Notes under the pieces: model-generated | Database searches by the model: none | What the model was told of the DNA's origin: nothing | The model's input: the letters and a program-made list of their open reading frames with translations, nothing else | In this document: one piece after another, positions 35,722-44,408 of the stretch | How the letters are laid out: the number at the start of each line of letters is the position of its first letter | Position numbering within the stretch: the first letter of the stretch is position 1 | NCBI RefSeq assembly: GCF_040605455.1 | Contig: NZ_JBEXCV010000016.1 | Location: forward strand, 1 to 64,000 | Reading direction: 5' to 3' | Length of the DNA: 64,000 nucleotides | Source of the DNA: Embleya sp040605455 | Lineage (GTDB): Bacteria; Actinomycetota; Actinomycetes; Streptomycetales; Streptomycetaceae | Position numbers and translations under genes: made by a program

Positions 35722-36048
35722 ATGAGCGTAAAGCCTGCTCAGATGGTGGAGTTGATCCGACAGGTGACAGACCCGGATCCCCGCCGGCGAGAGCTCAGCG
35801 CCGACTCGTCGGTGGACTGGCTACGTCATTACTCGCGATCCGATGTCCTGCTGCTGGCGGGAGCCCTGTCGATCGCGGCGGCCTGTGAACAGGATCCGGC
35901 CGCCCTCGAATCTCAACTGAACGCTCTGCTGGAGCTGGGTTCCGGCGGAATGCTGGAGGCTGTCTCCCTGGAGCGCCTCCGTGACATCGACAAAGGCTCG
36001 CTTCCGGGAAACCTGGTCGAATATCTGGACGATCTGCTGGAACTCTAG
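35722..36048 (+). CDS. Small helical hypothetical protein (108 aa)
   Basis: ATG 35722 after GAGGGAACC-type spacer. The acidic, all-helical product reads KPAQMVELIRQVTDPDPRRR, DVLLLAGALSIAAACEQDPA, LESQLNALLELGSGGMLEA, resembling short ARM/HEAT-like or immunity proteins, but I do not recognise the family. Codon usage is clearly coding and less GC-biased than neighbours. It lies just before the iteron-like region, within the mobile-element zone. Confidence 0.6.
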   Translation: MSVKPAQMVELIRQVTDPDPRRRELSADSSVDWLRHYSRSDVLLLAGALSIAAACEQDPAALESQLNALLELGSGGMLEAVSLERLRDIDKGSLPGNLVEYLDDLLEL

Positions 36049-36171
36049 TATCGCGTTGCCCCTTTGACGCGTATCTCGGTCACACCCCTTCCCGGGGACG
36101 CCGAAAGCGTCCGCTCTAGCGGAAAACGATCACGGATGGTGACGGAAACGGGGGTCGGCCCCTCGAATCGA

Positions 36172-36417
36172 GGGGGTCGCTCTGGGGGTCGCTCTCGCCG
36201 GTGCGACCCCCGAGAGCGACCCCCCAGGCCGAGAGCGACCCCCTCTTTTGGCGACCGACCCCCGATCCGACCTGCGAAACGTCCTCCAGGGGGTCGCAAA
36301 GGGGCCGAGGGGGTCGCTCTTTTCCCCCTCTCCTCTGTCCTCAAGAAAAAGCGAAAAAGAGAGGGGGTAAGCGGAGAGGAGGGGGAAAAGTGCGACCCCT
36401 GCGACCCCTGCGACCCC
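36172..36417. repeat. Iteron-like cluster of GCGACCCC/GGGGTCGC boxes with hairpins
   Basis: Ten copies of the 8-9-mer: GGGGGTCGC at 36172, 36184, 36289 and 36309; GCGACCCC(C) at 36203, 36216, 36235, 36392, 36401 and 36410. The first four boxes form a strong stem (two 9-bp arms on each side, loop 36193-36202). The last three are a tandem 9-base repeat. Between lies an A-rich purine stretch (about 36340-36370). Iteron arrays with AT/purine tracts mark replication origins or centromere-like sites of plasmids and integrative elements; this role is inferred. Confidence 0.6.
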
Positions 36418-36665
36418 CACGGTTACTACCCGTGGTGATCACCGCCGCAGTCGGGGAGACCGACCCTCGACAGCACCACGCCGCCCCCTCTTGGTTGGCC
36501 GCCGAGCAGCGCTCGACTTTCACCCCTGTTCTCAGGGCGGGCGGACGGAAACGAGGTAGCGCGGGCCGACCGCAGGGGCCGGGCGCGCCCGGGGCCGGTG
36601 GAACGGCCGGCCACGGCCGGGCCACCGGGCACGGTGAGGGACCAGGGACCGCGCGGGTTCGACTC

Positions 36666-36707
36666 TCCTTCGACATTGAACCTTGACTGCTTGCCACTGA
36701 AGTTGAC
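36666..36707 (+). repeat. Left ~42-bp inverted repeat of a second single-gene segment
   Basis: Matches the reverse complement of 37354-37396 with about eight differences; shared core ATTGAACCTTGAC and TTGCCACT. The pair brackets the gene at 36817-37290. No target duplication was found. Confidence 0.65.
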
Positions 36708-36816
36708 GACCGATAGTCGGCCCCAAGACTGTCCATCAGTCAGTAGAAAGTTGTGCTCGTGTAGGCATGCCCCCGATCATCAAGGAGCGAGCCCTTTTCG
36801 CCCGTGCCACGTCAAC

Positions 36817-37290
36817 TCATGAGCGAACATTTCGACTGCGGCGCAGGAACTTCAAAGCGGCGGCCGTGACTTCCTTTTCCACCTTGTCAGCTCGATATCC
36901 TCGGGACTTGATATATTCGTAGAATTCTGAATCCGGCCCATAGCCATACTGCTCCAGGTAGTAGGCCTGTGCCTGCCCCCAGATCCAGACGCCATCGGTC
37001 ACGGTCAAAATCGGGACGACCTGGCCTTTCGACGCATCGAGCCGATCCGGGGCCAGCCCGGCAGCCCGCACGACAGCGGTACCACCGTGTGCCAGAAATT
37101 CGACCAAGCGTTCACGCTCATCCTGATCATCGATGCGTGGCCTGGACTCATCGAAGTACGGACCGGACTCTGGATCGACACCATCGAACAACCGCGCACG
37201 CTTGAATTCCACGGCTACTCCCTCAGTTCGGTTCATTCGGTCGGAAGCGACTCGCCGTAAGACGGCCAGGTCGAGCACATATCGCCACAT
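36817..37290 (-). CDS. Hypothetical protein (157 aa)
   Basis: ATG 37290; ATG 37236 (MNRTEGVAVEFKRARLFDG) is an attractive later start. Acidic alpha/beta protein with RIDDQDERERLVEFLAHGGT, VPILTVTDGVWIWGQAQAYY, EQYGYGPDSEFYEYIKSRGY and a basic C-terminal helix LKFLRRSRNVR. The layout recalls small immunity or antitoxin-type proteins, but no family is recognised. Its lower GC content and flanking inverted repeats suggest horizontally acquired cargo. Confidence 0.55.
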   Translation of the reverse strand: MWRYVLDLAVLRRVASDRMNRTEGVAVEFKRARLFDGVDPESGPYFDESRPRIDDQDERERLVEFLAHGGTAVVRAAGLAPDRLDASKGQVVPILTVTDGVWIWGQAQAYYLEQYGYGPDSEFYEYIKSRGYRADKVEKEVTAAALKFLRRSRNVRS

Positions 37291-37353
37291 TCATCGACGT
37301 TGAAGATGCTGCGGTGAAGGCCGCGCCACACGCCAAGGCGGGGCCGGTCACCG

Positions 37354-37396
37354 GTCAGACTTTAGTGGCAAACGGTCAAGGTTCAATATCAAAGGA
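37354..37396 (-). repeat. Right ~42-bp inverted repeat of the second single-gene segment
   Basis: Partner of 36666-36707. The sequence TTTAGTGGCAAACGGTCAAGG resembles ends of known Streptomyces insertion sequences, so the pair may be leftover IS ends. Confidence 0.6.
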
Positions 37397-37547
37397 CATC
37401 GACCGCTCTTTTTGAGGGCAGGTTGGAGGTCCGCGGGAAGGTTGTGTCCGGTCGATGAGGTGATCGGGCTGCCGGATCGCGTGTTGCTGTGGGAGCGTGG
37501 AAGGGCTCGAAACTGGTGAGAGTGGGTGGCGGTGGTCCGGATCGCCG

Positions 37548-37829
37548 TCAGTCTCGGTCGTTCTCGCGGGATGTCGGCTGACCGGTCCGCCGTGACTGCC
37601 TGCGGGTGATGCGCCTGGTCATAAGCGTGATCGCCGCCCAGGTGATCAGCGACTCCGAGTGCTGAACGAGCCTTTCGTAGTCGCGCGCGTGTCGGCGGGC
37701 GTGCATGACCCAGGCCAGGGACCGCTCGACGACCCAACGACGGGGCAGGACGACGAACCCGACGGCGTCCTTCGGCCGGCTGACGGTTTTGAGCGTCAGG
37801 TTCAGGTACTTCTTCGCCCAGATCACCAA
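37548..37829 (-). mobile_element. IS5-family transposase C-terminal fragment
   Basis: 93 residues read VIWAKKYLNLTLKTVSRPKD, FVVLPRRWVVERSLAWVMHA (with the catalytic Glu of the DDE triad in WVVERS), RRHARDYERLVQHSESLITW, a well-known IS5 (IS1647-like) ending. The N-terminal two thirds are missing and the upstream side joins a tyrosine recombinase at about 37835. Confidence 0.75.
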
Positions 37830-37844
37830 CTGGCCGGCTTTTGA

Positions 37845-39352
37845 ACGCGGTGCCGGTCTTGTGGGTGGGCACGTCCAGTAGGCAGACCGCGTCGCGGGCG
37901 AGGACTTCGCCCGAGTCCCCGGGAATGGGCAGGCCGTCGTGCTGCCATCGGATGCAGCCGACCCGCAACCGGGCGATCTCGTCGCTGCGTTGACCGGCGA
38001 ACAGCCAGGCCAGGGTGATGGCGCGGATGAGCTCGACGGGGTAGGTGCGGCCGTCCGCGGTCGGCAGGTCGCCCGGCTCGACGTTCAGGCCCGCCCAGAG
38101 CAGCTTGGCCCAGATGTCGTCGGCGATCACCCGAGGGTCGGGGCCCATCAGGGCACGAACGCTTCGTGGCGTCCTCAGGGCGTGCGCGGGGTCGAGCCTG
38201 CGCGGGATCGACTCCCATTCGTGCAGGTCGCGGAAGAACGCGCGAGGCACCTTGAGGTAGCCGGACTTGCTCTGCGGCGTGAGTGGTTTGCCCAGGCGAT
38301 CCTGCGAGCGCATGCCGTCGGTCCACTGAGAGAAGTCGCCGACGGCCATCCGGTCCACCGCCGCGACCCAGGACGCGCACGTCTGGCGGGTCCACTGGCC
38401 CGGTTCGGTGATCTCGGGATGTTCGGCGGCCAACCAGCGGCCGATCTTGGCGAGCACGCTGCGGTAGCCGTCGCGGATCTTCGGAGTCAGCGTCGACGTC
38501 GCGTGCCAATGCTCGACCGAGGCCGCCCACGAAGCCGGGACTCCCGTCATGGCGACCGACCCACGCCGGCGCCCGGACGGTGGTGGGTTCGCATGGCCAA
38601 GAGCCGCGACCGCCCGATGAAGGTCATGGAAGTCCTTCGCCCACTGCCCGTCCATCGCCGGATGTCGGCGCACCGCCGCCAGGGCCTCGGTGGACAGATC
38701 CTCCAGGCGGACTGCGATTCAACAGCAGCATCTGGCAGATCACCGAGGCCAATCGCTCGGCGTCGCGACGATAGCCCCAGTCGGCCAAGACCCTGCAGAC
38801 CCGCCGGACGGCATCGTCGACGAGATCGGCCCCGAATACCCGGCGGGCCAAGGACGGGCGCATGAAGCGGCCGATGCGATCGAAAGCGGTGAAGTCGCCG
38901 AGCAGGTAGGCGTGGACGAGTACGAACGGGCGGGCGTTGGGCCCGATCTGGCCTCCCCACGACCGTCGGAATTCGGCACCGTCGGTGTCTATCAGGTCCA
39001 CCCAGTCCTGGTCCGACCAGCCCCAGAAGGCTCGGCGAAGCTCACCGCAGCGAATCAGCACCAGGGCCGCCGCGTCCCGGGCGAACCGCCGCTGGTGACG
39101 GTCGCCTGGCGGAAGGCGGACGGCGGTCAGGGCGTCTGCCAAGGGCCGCACCAACCTGGCGATCGGCCGGAGTGCAGGTGCGTCGGAGGCGAGGCCGTCG
39201 CGCCGGATCCGATCGACGCCGAGAGTCCCGAGCGCTTCCGCCTCGGCCTCGGTGAGCAGGCCGCGACGGTCGTATCGTGCCGGGTCGACGGGCCACGACC
39301 ATGTCGCGGCGCTGTTCGGTGGTGCGGTCGTCCTGCTCGGTCGTGTGGTCAC
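37845..39352 (-). pseudogene. Tyrosine recombinase of a multi-integrase transposon, frameshifted and 3' truncated
   Basis: GTG 39352 overlaps the upstream recombinase stop by 4 bases. Residues from TWSWPVDPARYDRRGLLTEA to YRRDAERLASVICQMLLLNR read in one frame; at about 38715 a 1-base-type shift leads into STEALAAVRRHPAMDGQWAK, WHATSTLTPKIRDGYRSVLA and LAWLFAGQRSDEIARLRVG (first catalytic Arg box). The protein breaks at KTGTAF near 37845, replaced by IS5 sequence, so the H-x-x-R and Tyr boxes are lost. Confidence 0.65.
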
Positions 39353-39806
39353 TCGGTCACCGCCTCGCTGGCGCGGGTGAGCATGTCCACTCGCCAGGAA
39401 TGGATCTGTTGCATGCCGCGATTCAGCTTCTCGGCCAGGTCCCGACCGGAGAGGTGGATGTAGGTCAGCGTCGACTCGGTGCTGGAGTGGCCGGCGAAGG
39501 AGGCGATGGCGTGCAGTTCCCAACCCATGCGGGCCAGGTCGGTCAAGCACAGGTGCCGCGTGGTGTGGGTCGAGAACCTCGGCAGGTCGGCGGCGAGAGC
39601 GAGCCGCCGGACCACCTTCGACCAGGTCCAAAGGGACAGCGGTCGGCCGTGGTTGCGGCGCGATTCCGACAGGAACAGCGGCCCGCGGGCCCGACTGATC
39701 GCGGCCCGATGCGCGAGGTAGTCGGACAACAGGACCCCGGTCGCCGCGGAGTACGGAACGACACGCTCGCGTCGGGTCTTCGTCGTCTCCGCCCGAACGG
39801 CTGACT
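39349..39806 (-). pseudogene. Tyrosine recombinase, C-terminal catalytic part
   Basis: About 150 residues: ETTKTRRERVVPYSAATGVL, RFSTHTTRHLCLTDLARMGW (H-x-x-R box), ASFAGHSSTESTLTYIHLSG (G-H box and Tyr nucleophile). It stands directly upstream of, and overlaps, the recombinase at 39352, as in Tn554-like tnpA-tnpB pairs. The N-terminal half is cut at about 39806, where Tn3 sequence on the other strand begins. Confidence 0.65.
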
Positions 39807-39808
39807 GA

Positions 39809-39906
39809 TCCTGGGCCGCTACGCCTTCACTGCCTCCCAGCCGGAGAACGGTCTGCGCCCGTTGCGCGACCCGGCCGAGCCGGACGACGGGGGCGCCGAC
39901 GGCTGA
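39809..39906 (+). mobile_element. Tn3-family transposase extreme C-terminus
   Basis: A short frame reads LGRYAFTASQPENGLRPLRD and ends PDDGGADG at TGA 39906, matching the usual close of actinobacterial Tn3 transposases (GRY-F...GGLRPLRDP). Only ~32 residues remain. Confidence 0.45.
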
Positions 39907-39951
39907 CCGGCCGTCACGGGCGAATCACCGCCGGGGGCGAAATCAGTCGCA

Positions 39952-40200
39952 TCAGCCCCAGCAATGGCTATAGGTGCAGCCAGTTTTGATGCCGATGCAG
40001 CCGCCCGCGCACGGGTCCCGCGAGTAGGACTGCTTCACGGGGGCAGCCGGGGCGGACGTCGACTCGTGCAGGTTGCGCGTCACCGCGAGCCGAGAGGCGT
40101 CGTCGAGCGTTATATCGCCTTCGCCAGCGCAGAGCGCTTTGAGCGTAGCGAGTCTCTTGAGGTAGTCCCAGTCCACACGATTTCCGCCTGTTTCGCCCAT
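39952..40200 (-). CDS. Putative RiPP precursor peptide (82 aa, Cys-rich core)
   Basis: ATG 40200 with AAAGGG 7 bases upstream; TGA at 39952. The layout is that of a ribosomal peptide precursor: a charged leader (GGNRVDWDYLKRLATLKALC, DITLDDASRLAVTRNLHE), a Ser/Ala/Pro linker (STSAPAAPVK), and a short C-terminal core in the last 21 residues with four cysteines and four Ser/Thr (DPCAGGCIGIKTGC, TYSHCWG). Ser/Thr before Cys would allow lanthionine-type rings, but no FNLD box or GG cleavage site is evident, so the class is open. No LanB/C/M, radical SAM or YcaO gene is nearby. The AT-richer upstream DNA suggests transfer. Confidence 0.5.
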   Translation of the reverse strand: MGETGGNRVDWDYLKRLATLKALCAGEGDITLDDASRLAVTRNLHESTSAPAAPVKQSYSRDPCAGGCIGIKTGCTYSHCWG

Positions 40201-40497
40201 GACAATGCCCTTTGCTATCGAATCCCCTTTTCTCAAAGATACAGAGGCGTCTCTGGTAGGCCCGTGGAACTGGAATCCATGTAGCGAGATGGGGGCGAAA
40301 TTGGTCGATTGCGCCCCTGCAGCCGATCCAATGAGTCGGCACATGCAAACCGCCGCAAAACGGCACACCGATCCAATCGGGCCCGATCCGCATTTTCGCC
40401 TCCCCATTCCGCCCCTGGACGGCGCGCTCCGGCACCACAGGGTGCGTCCGCTGCCGAAGTCGGCCGCCCGCACGCCGGGGCTGCGTAGGATCCCGGG

Positions 40498-41076
40498 ATG
40501 GCCATGACCAGTTACCTCCTGCAAGGTCCGCGCGTAGGCGTCCGCCATGTGTGCCGTCAGGACTACCGCGAGCTCACCGCGCTGGCCGAGGAGAGCGCCG
40601 AGATGCTCGCCCGCTGGCTGGGCGCCCGCGAGAACACGGCGGAGGCGTTCGAGGACTACCTTGCACGGTTCGAGCAGCCCACCCACGAGGGCTTCGTGGT
40701 CTGCCTGCGCACCACCGGCGCCATCGTGGGCGGCGTCAACATCAACAACATCCTCCGGGGCGCCCTCCAGAGCGGGACCCTGGGCTACACCGCCTACGCG
40801 TCCACGGCCGGCCGCGGCTACATGAGCGAAGGGCTCCGCCTCGTCGTCGAGCATGCCTTCACCGAACTCGGCCTGCACCGGCTGGAAGCGAACATCCAGC
40901 CGGACAACACCGCCTCGCTGAACCTCGCCAAGCGCCTGGGCTTCCGGCGCGAGGGCTACTCGGCCGCCTTCCAGTTCATCAACGGCGAGTGGCGCGACCA
41001 CGAGCGCTGGGCCATCACTGCGGGGATCCCGAACACGGCTGCTGTGCAACCCACTCGCCTGAATAAATCCGGGTGA
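40498..41076 (+). CDS. GNAT N-acetyltransferase (RimJ/RimL-like)
   Basis: 192 aa; ATG 40498 or 40504. RimJ/L features: GPRVGVRHVCRQDYRELTAL, GFVVCLRTTGAIVGGVNINN, GTLGYTAYASTAGRGYMSEG with the acetyl-CoA pyrophosphate loop (GRGYMSEG), LGLHRLEANIQPDNTASLNL and KRLGFRREGYS. Substrates in this group are protein N-termini or small amines. It is divergent from the RiPP-like gene; acetylation of a peptide product or self-protection is conceivable but unproven. Confidence 0.85.
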   Translation: MAMTSYLLQGPRVGVRHVCRQDYRELTALAEESAEMLARWLGARENTAEAFEDYLARFEQPTHEGFVVCLRTTGAIVGGVNINNILRGALQSGTLGYTAYASTAGRGYMSEGLRLVVEHAFTELGLHRLEANIQPDNTASLNLAKRLGFRREGYSAAFQFINGEWRDHERWAITAGIPNTAAVQPTRLNKSG

Positions 41077-41173
41077 GGTCTCGAGAACACCGCAGGCGAC
41101 GACCACCGGAGCACCCGCCCACTCGGGCACACGGCTTCGAGAACCGACAGGACACGAGGACGAGAGGAACGGC

Positions 41174-41875
41174 ATAGCCGACCGCCTGTATCTGCGGCAT
41201 TCCACCGACAAGCAGACCAACGCCCGCCGGCTCCACGCCCTCGCCGACATCCTCAAGGCCGGCGCGCCGACGTACGAGGACCCGGCCACCTCCTCCCGCG
41301 TCTACGCGGTCGCCCGGGCCGGGTTCCGCCGACTGCTCGACGAGGCGGCCGTCGGCGACACGATCCGCATCGCGGACGCCGCGCGGCTGTTCCGCTCGAC
41401 CAAGGACGTCATCCAGATCCGCGAAGCCCTCCAGCGGCGCGGCCTGCACCTGCGCATCGCCACCGGAGCGTGGTCCGGCTTCGACCTGGCGGCCGACGAC
41501 CCGCAGACCAAGCTGTTCGTCACCATGCTCGCCGGCGTCCTCGAATTCCAACGCGACATGATCTCGGAGAACACCAAGGAAGGCGTCGCCGCCGCGGCGG
41601 CCGCCGGCAAGACCCTGGGGCGCCCGGCCGCCTTCGACGAGGACCAGGCGGCCGACATCGCCCGTGCGTACGCCGAAGGCGCCGCGGTCAAGGCGCTCGC
41701 CCGGCAGCACGGCGTCGCACCCCGCACCATCCGCCGCGTCCTCGACGCAGTCGGCGCCCGCGACACCAGCGAAGTTGTCGAGGACACCGGCGGCCTGCCC
41801 ACCGACGCCCAGGACCAGGGCCGCGTGCCCGAGCGGGCGCACGCCATCGACGTGCCTGGCCTGCTCGCCGAGCAG
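41174..41875 (+). pseudogene. Serine recombinase (resolvase) with ATA in place of its start codon and altered 3' end
   Basis: The frame gives a nearly complete resolvase: ADRLYLRHSTDKQTNARRLH (catalytic Ser in RHSTDKQ), VGDTIRIADAARLFRSTKDV, DDPQTKLFVTMLAGVLEFQR, DMISENTKEGVAAAAAAGKT, and a C-terminal HTH AVKALARQHGVAPRTIRRVL. The position where homologues start with Met-Ala-Asp has ATA (41174), preceded by GAGAGGAACGGC; no nearby ATG/GTG fits. After VPGLLAE the frame runs without break into a transporter-protein fragment. The loss of start and fused end make function doubtful. Confidence 0.65.
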
Positions 41876-42060
41876 CAGACCGTGGTCGCCGATCTCTGCG
41901 ACACGCTGCTGCGCATGGCCCCGGACTTCTCGATCGGCCACGGTCCGGCCGAGAGGGCCGCCTGGGCGGACGACCACAGCCTCGTGCTCCACCTGCGCCC
42001 CGGGGGGACGTTCCGGGACGGTACTCCGCTCACCCCCCAGGACGTCGTGTACAGCCTCCC
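41876..42060 (+). pseudogene. ABC transporter substrate-binding protein (SBP_bac_5) fragment
   Basis: In frame with the recombinase: VVADLCDTLLRMAPDFSIGH, ERAAWADDHSLVLHLRPGGT, FRDGTPLTPQDVVYSL. This is the early part of oligopeptide-binding proteins (the F-x-D-G-x-P-l-T-a-x-D-V-x-y-S motif). Signal peptide and the remaining ~450 residues are absent. It ends about 35 bases before the convergent MarR gene. Confidence 0.65.
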
Positions 42061-42094
42061 GCACCGGCGGCCGTGCGATCGCCGACGCCGGGGG

Positions 42095-42562
42095 CTACTG
42101 TGCCGGACCGCCTGCGAGGGCGGTCCGGGCACGGTTGAGGTAGTCGCGGAACGCCCGGCGCTCGGCGTCCGAGAGGCCGTCGAGCATGCGCTCCTCCAAC
42201 GCGCCGACCTCGTCCCGGGTCTGCGTGAGGAGTGCCTGCCCGGCCGGGGTGAGGGCGATGAGCAGACGGCGCCGGTGCGCGGGGTCGTGCCGGCGGGCGA
42301 TCAGATCGCGCCTCTCCAGGGCCGTCACCAGATCCCGCATCGCCTGCGGCGTCACGAACGAGTTGCGCGCGAGCTCGGCGCTGGTCAGGCCGTCCCGGCG
42401 ATCGAGCACGGTGAGCGCGGTGTACTGGAGGGCGGTGATGCCCGCCGGGCGCAGCAGTTCGTCCAGGTGTGCGCGCACCGCGAGTTCGACCTGCTTGACC
42501 GCGTACAGGAGCAACGGAGCGTCCTCGCCCGGTGCGTCGTTCCCCGTGGCCCGCGCCGCCAT
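42095..42562 (-). CDS. MarR-family transcriptional regulator
   Basis: 155 aa from ATG 42562. Winged-helix features: AVRAHLDELLRPAGITALQY, LTVLDRRDGLTSAELARNSF, VTPQAMRDLVTALERRDLIA, RRHDPAHRRRLLIALTPAG. Divergent from the catabolic operon starting at 42711, with a perfect 7-bp inverted repeat in between; it most likely represses that operon and responds to an aromatic or acyl-CoA ligand. Confidence 0.85.
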   Translation of the reverse strand: MAARATGNDAPGEDAPLLLYAVKQVELAVRAHLDELLRPAGITALQYTALTVLDRRDGLTSAELARNSFVTPQAMRDLVTALERRDLIARRHDPAHRRRLLIALTPAGQALLTQTRDEVGALEERMLDGLSDAERRAFRDYLNRARTALAGGPAQ

Positions 42563-42623
42563 ACGCCCCGCCCCTGACCCTTGATCCGGTGATCCCGCCC
42601 GTGTGCGCCCCGAGTCTCGCATG

Positions 42624-42641
42624 CCGGGACGTGTGTCCCGG
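42624..42641. promoter_or_regulatory. Inverted repeat between MarR gene and catabolic operon, candidate operator
   Basis: CCGGGAC, 4-base spacer GTGT, GTCCCGG: a perfect hyphenated palindrome of 18 bp lying midway between two divergent genes, 62 bases from the MarR start and 70 from the ligase start. The adjoining AT-richer CTTGATATAAGGAAACC may contain the promoter. Confidence 0.4.
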
Positions 42642-42710
42642 ACGGGTGACCATTGCACGGAATCTTGATATAAGGAAACCTGTCATTGCCTCGACGCAGA
42701 GGACCCATCC

Positions 42711-44408
42711 ATGAACACCGCAGCTGAGGGCACCCGCGCGAACTTCGGGCTCGGCACGTGGCCGGCCCGCCGCGCCCGGATCTCCCCGGAGCGCACGGCA
42801 CTCGTCGAGGGCGGCCACGCCCTCACGTATGCCGCCCTCGCCGACCGCACCGCGCGCCTGGCCGGACACCTGGCCGAGCGCGGAGTGCGCCCCGGGGACC
42901 GCGTGGCCTACCTCGGCGTCAACGCCGCAAGCACGTTCGAGACGTTCTTCGCGACGTGGCTGCTCGGCGCCATCGCCGTCCCGCTCAACTTCCGGCTCTC
43001 CGGCGCGGAGATCCGCTACATGCTGGCGGATTCGGGGACGGCCGTGCTCGTGCACAGCCCGGACGCCGACGCGCTCCTGGCCGCCGCGGCGCCACTGCCC
43101 GACACGCTGCGCACCCTCATCGCGGCAGGGCCGGCAGGAGCAGCGGACCCTGCGCGCCCGGCGGACTCGGCGCCCGCGGCGCACCCGTCGACCCCGGACC
43201 GCGACCGGCCCACGGACTCGGGCGCCGACGGCCGTTCGGCGGCCCCCGGTGCCGCGGGCCCCGCCGACCCGCCCGACCTCGCCGCGGCGATCGCCGCCGG
43301 GCCCGCGCTCGACGCGCCGCCGGCCGTCGACCCCGACGACCCGGCCGTCCTGCTGTACACCTCCGGTACGACCGGCCGACCCAAGGCCGCCGTGCTCAGC
43401 CACGCCAACCTGACCTGGAACACCATCAACCAGCTCGCGCACATCGACATCGGGCAGGACGAACGCGCCCTGTGCATCTCGCCCCTGTTCCACGCCACCG
43501 GGCTCGGCCAGGTCACCTTGCCGACGTTCTTCAAGGGCGGCAGCGTGGAACCGGTCGCCAGGTTCGACGCGGGGGCGATCCTCGACCGCATCGAGCAGGC
43601 CCGCATCACCAGCTTCTCCGCGGTGCCCACGATGTTGCGCATGATGTGCGAACACCCGCGGTGGGCGCACGTCGACCTGGGATCGCTGACCAGCGTCGTG
43701 TACGGCGGTTCGCCCGTGCAGGAACGCGTCGCCCGCGCGTGGCTCGACCGCGGCGTGCGCCTCCAGCAGGGCTACGGCATGACCGAAGCCTCGCCGGGCG
43801 TCTACATGGCACCCGCCTCCGGCGCCGCCGACCGTCCTGTTTCGGTCGGCGTCCCGCACTTCTTCACCGACGTCGCCATGCTTCGCGCCGGCCGTCCCGC
43901 CGACGTCACGGCCGCGCCCGGCGAGTTGCTCGTCCGCGGCCCGCATGTCTTCTCCGGCTACTGGAACCGGCCCGCGGACTCCGCCGATTCGTTCGTCGAC
44001 GGATGGTTTCGCACCGGCGACCTGCTCAGCGTCGGCCCCGACGGCTGGGCATCGGTCACCGACCGGGTCAAGGACCTGATCATCTCCGGTGGCGAGAACG
44101 TGTACCCCGCCGAGGTCGAAGCCGTGCTGCTACGGCTCGACGCGGTCGCCACCGCCGCCGTCGTCGGCGTACCCGACGCCCGCTGGGGCGAGGTCGGCGC
44201 GGCGTACATCCAAACGCGCGAGGGTTTCACCCTCGACGAATCAGGCGTGCGTGCCCACCTGGAAGCGCACCTGGCCCGCTACAAGATCCCCAAGTACGTC
44301 GTGTTCGTGACCGCGCTCCCCGCCAACGCCACCGGCAAGATCCGCCGCGTCGAGCTGCGCGTGCGGGCGGCCACGGACTTCGCCGACGTGGAAGGAACCT
44401 CCGCATGA
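42711..44408 (+). CDS. AMP-dependent acyl-CoA synthetase/ligase
   Basis: 565 aa; ATG 42711 with AGAGGA upstream. ANL-superfamily motifs: VLLYTSGTTGRPKAAVLSHA (A3 P-loop), YGMTEASPGVYM (A5), WFRTGDLLSVGPDGWASVTD (A7), RVKDLIISGGENVYPAEVE (A8), and catalytic Lys in NATGKIRRVEL (A10). A ~60-residue Ala/Pro/Asp linker (about 140-195) is an unusual low-complexity insert. It makes an acyl- or aryl-CoA from acid, ATP and CoA, presumably the entry step of the operon. It overlaps the hydratase gene by 4 bases. Confidence 0.85.
   Translation: MNTAAEGTRANFGLGTWPARRARISPERTALVEGGHALTYAALADRTARLAGHLAERGVRPGDRVAYLGVNAASTFETFFATWLLGAIAVPLNFRLSGAEIRYMLADSGTAVLVHSPDADALLAAAAPLPDTLRTLIAAGPAGAADPARPADSAPAAHPSTPDRDRPTDSGADGRSAAPGAAGPADPPDLAAAIAAGPALDAPPAVDPDDPAVLLYTSGTTGRPKAAVLSHANLTWNTINQLAHIDIGQDERALCISPLFHATGLGQVTLPTFFKGGSVEPVARFDAGAILDRIEQARITSFSAVPTMLRMMCEHPRWAHVDLGSLTSVVYGGSPVQERVARAWLDRGVRLQQGYGMTEASPGVYMAPASGAADRPVSVGVPHFFTDVAMLRAGRPADVTAAPGELLVRGPHVFSGYWNRPADSADSFVDGWFRTGDLLSVGPDGWASVTDRVKDLIISGGENVYPAEVEAVLLRLDAVATAAVVGVPDARWGEVGAAYIQTREGFTLDESGVRAHLEAHLARYKIPKYVVFVTALPANATGKIRRVELRVRAATDFADVEGTSA

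Noticed and set aside
34997..35725. Several 180-300-codon frames on both strands
   Set aside because: All are Pro/Arg/Gly-rich, mutually overlapping and without recognisable pattern or convincing start site.
36172..36420. CRISPR array
   Set aside because: The repeats are only 8-9 bases, occur in both orientations with irregular spacing, and no cas gene is present.
36640..36690. tRNA-like T-arm sequence GGTTCGACTC
   Set aside because: No acceptor, D or anticodon arms could be formed around it; it adjoins the left inverted repeat instead.
42030..43946. 638-codon minus-strand frame opposite the first ligase
   Set aside because: Runs antisense to a complete ANL enzyme; Arg/Gly-rich text without family motif.
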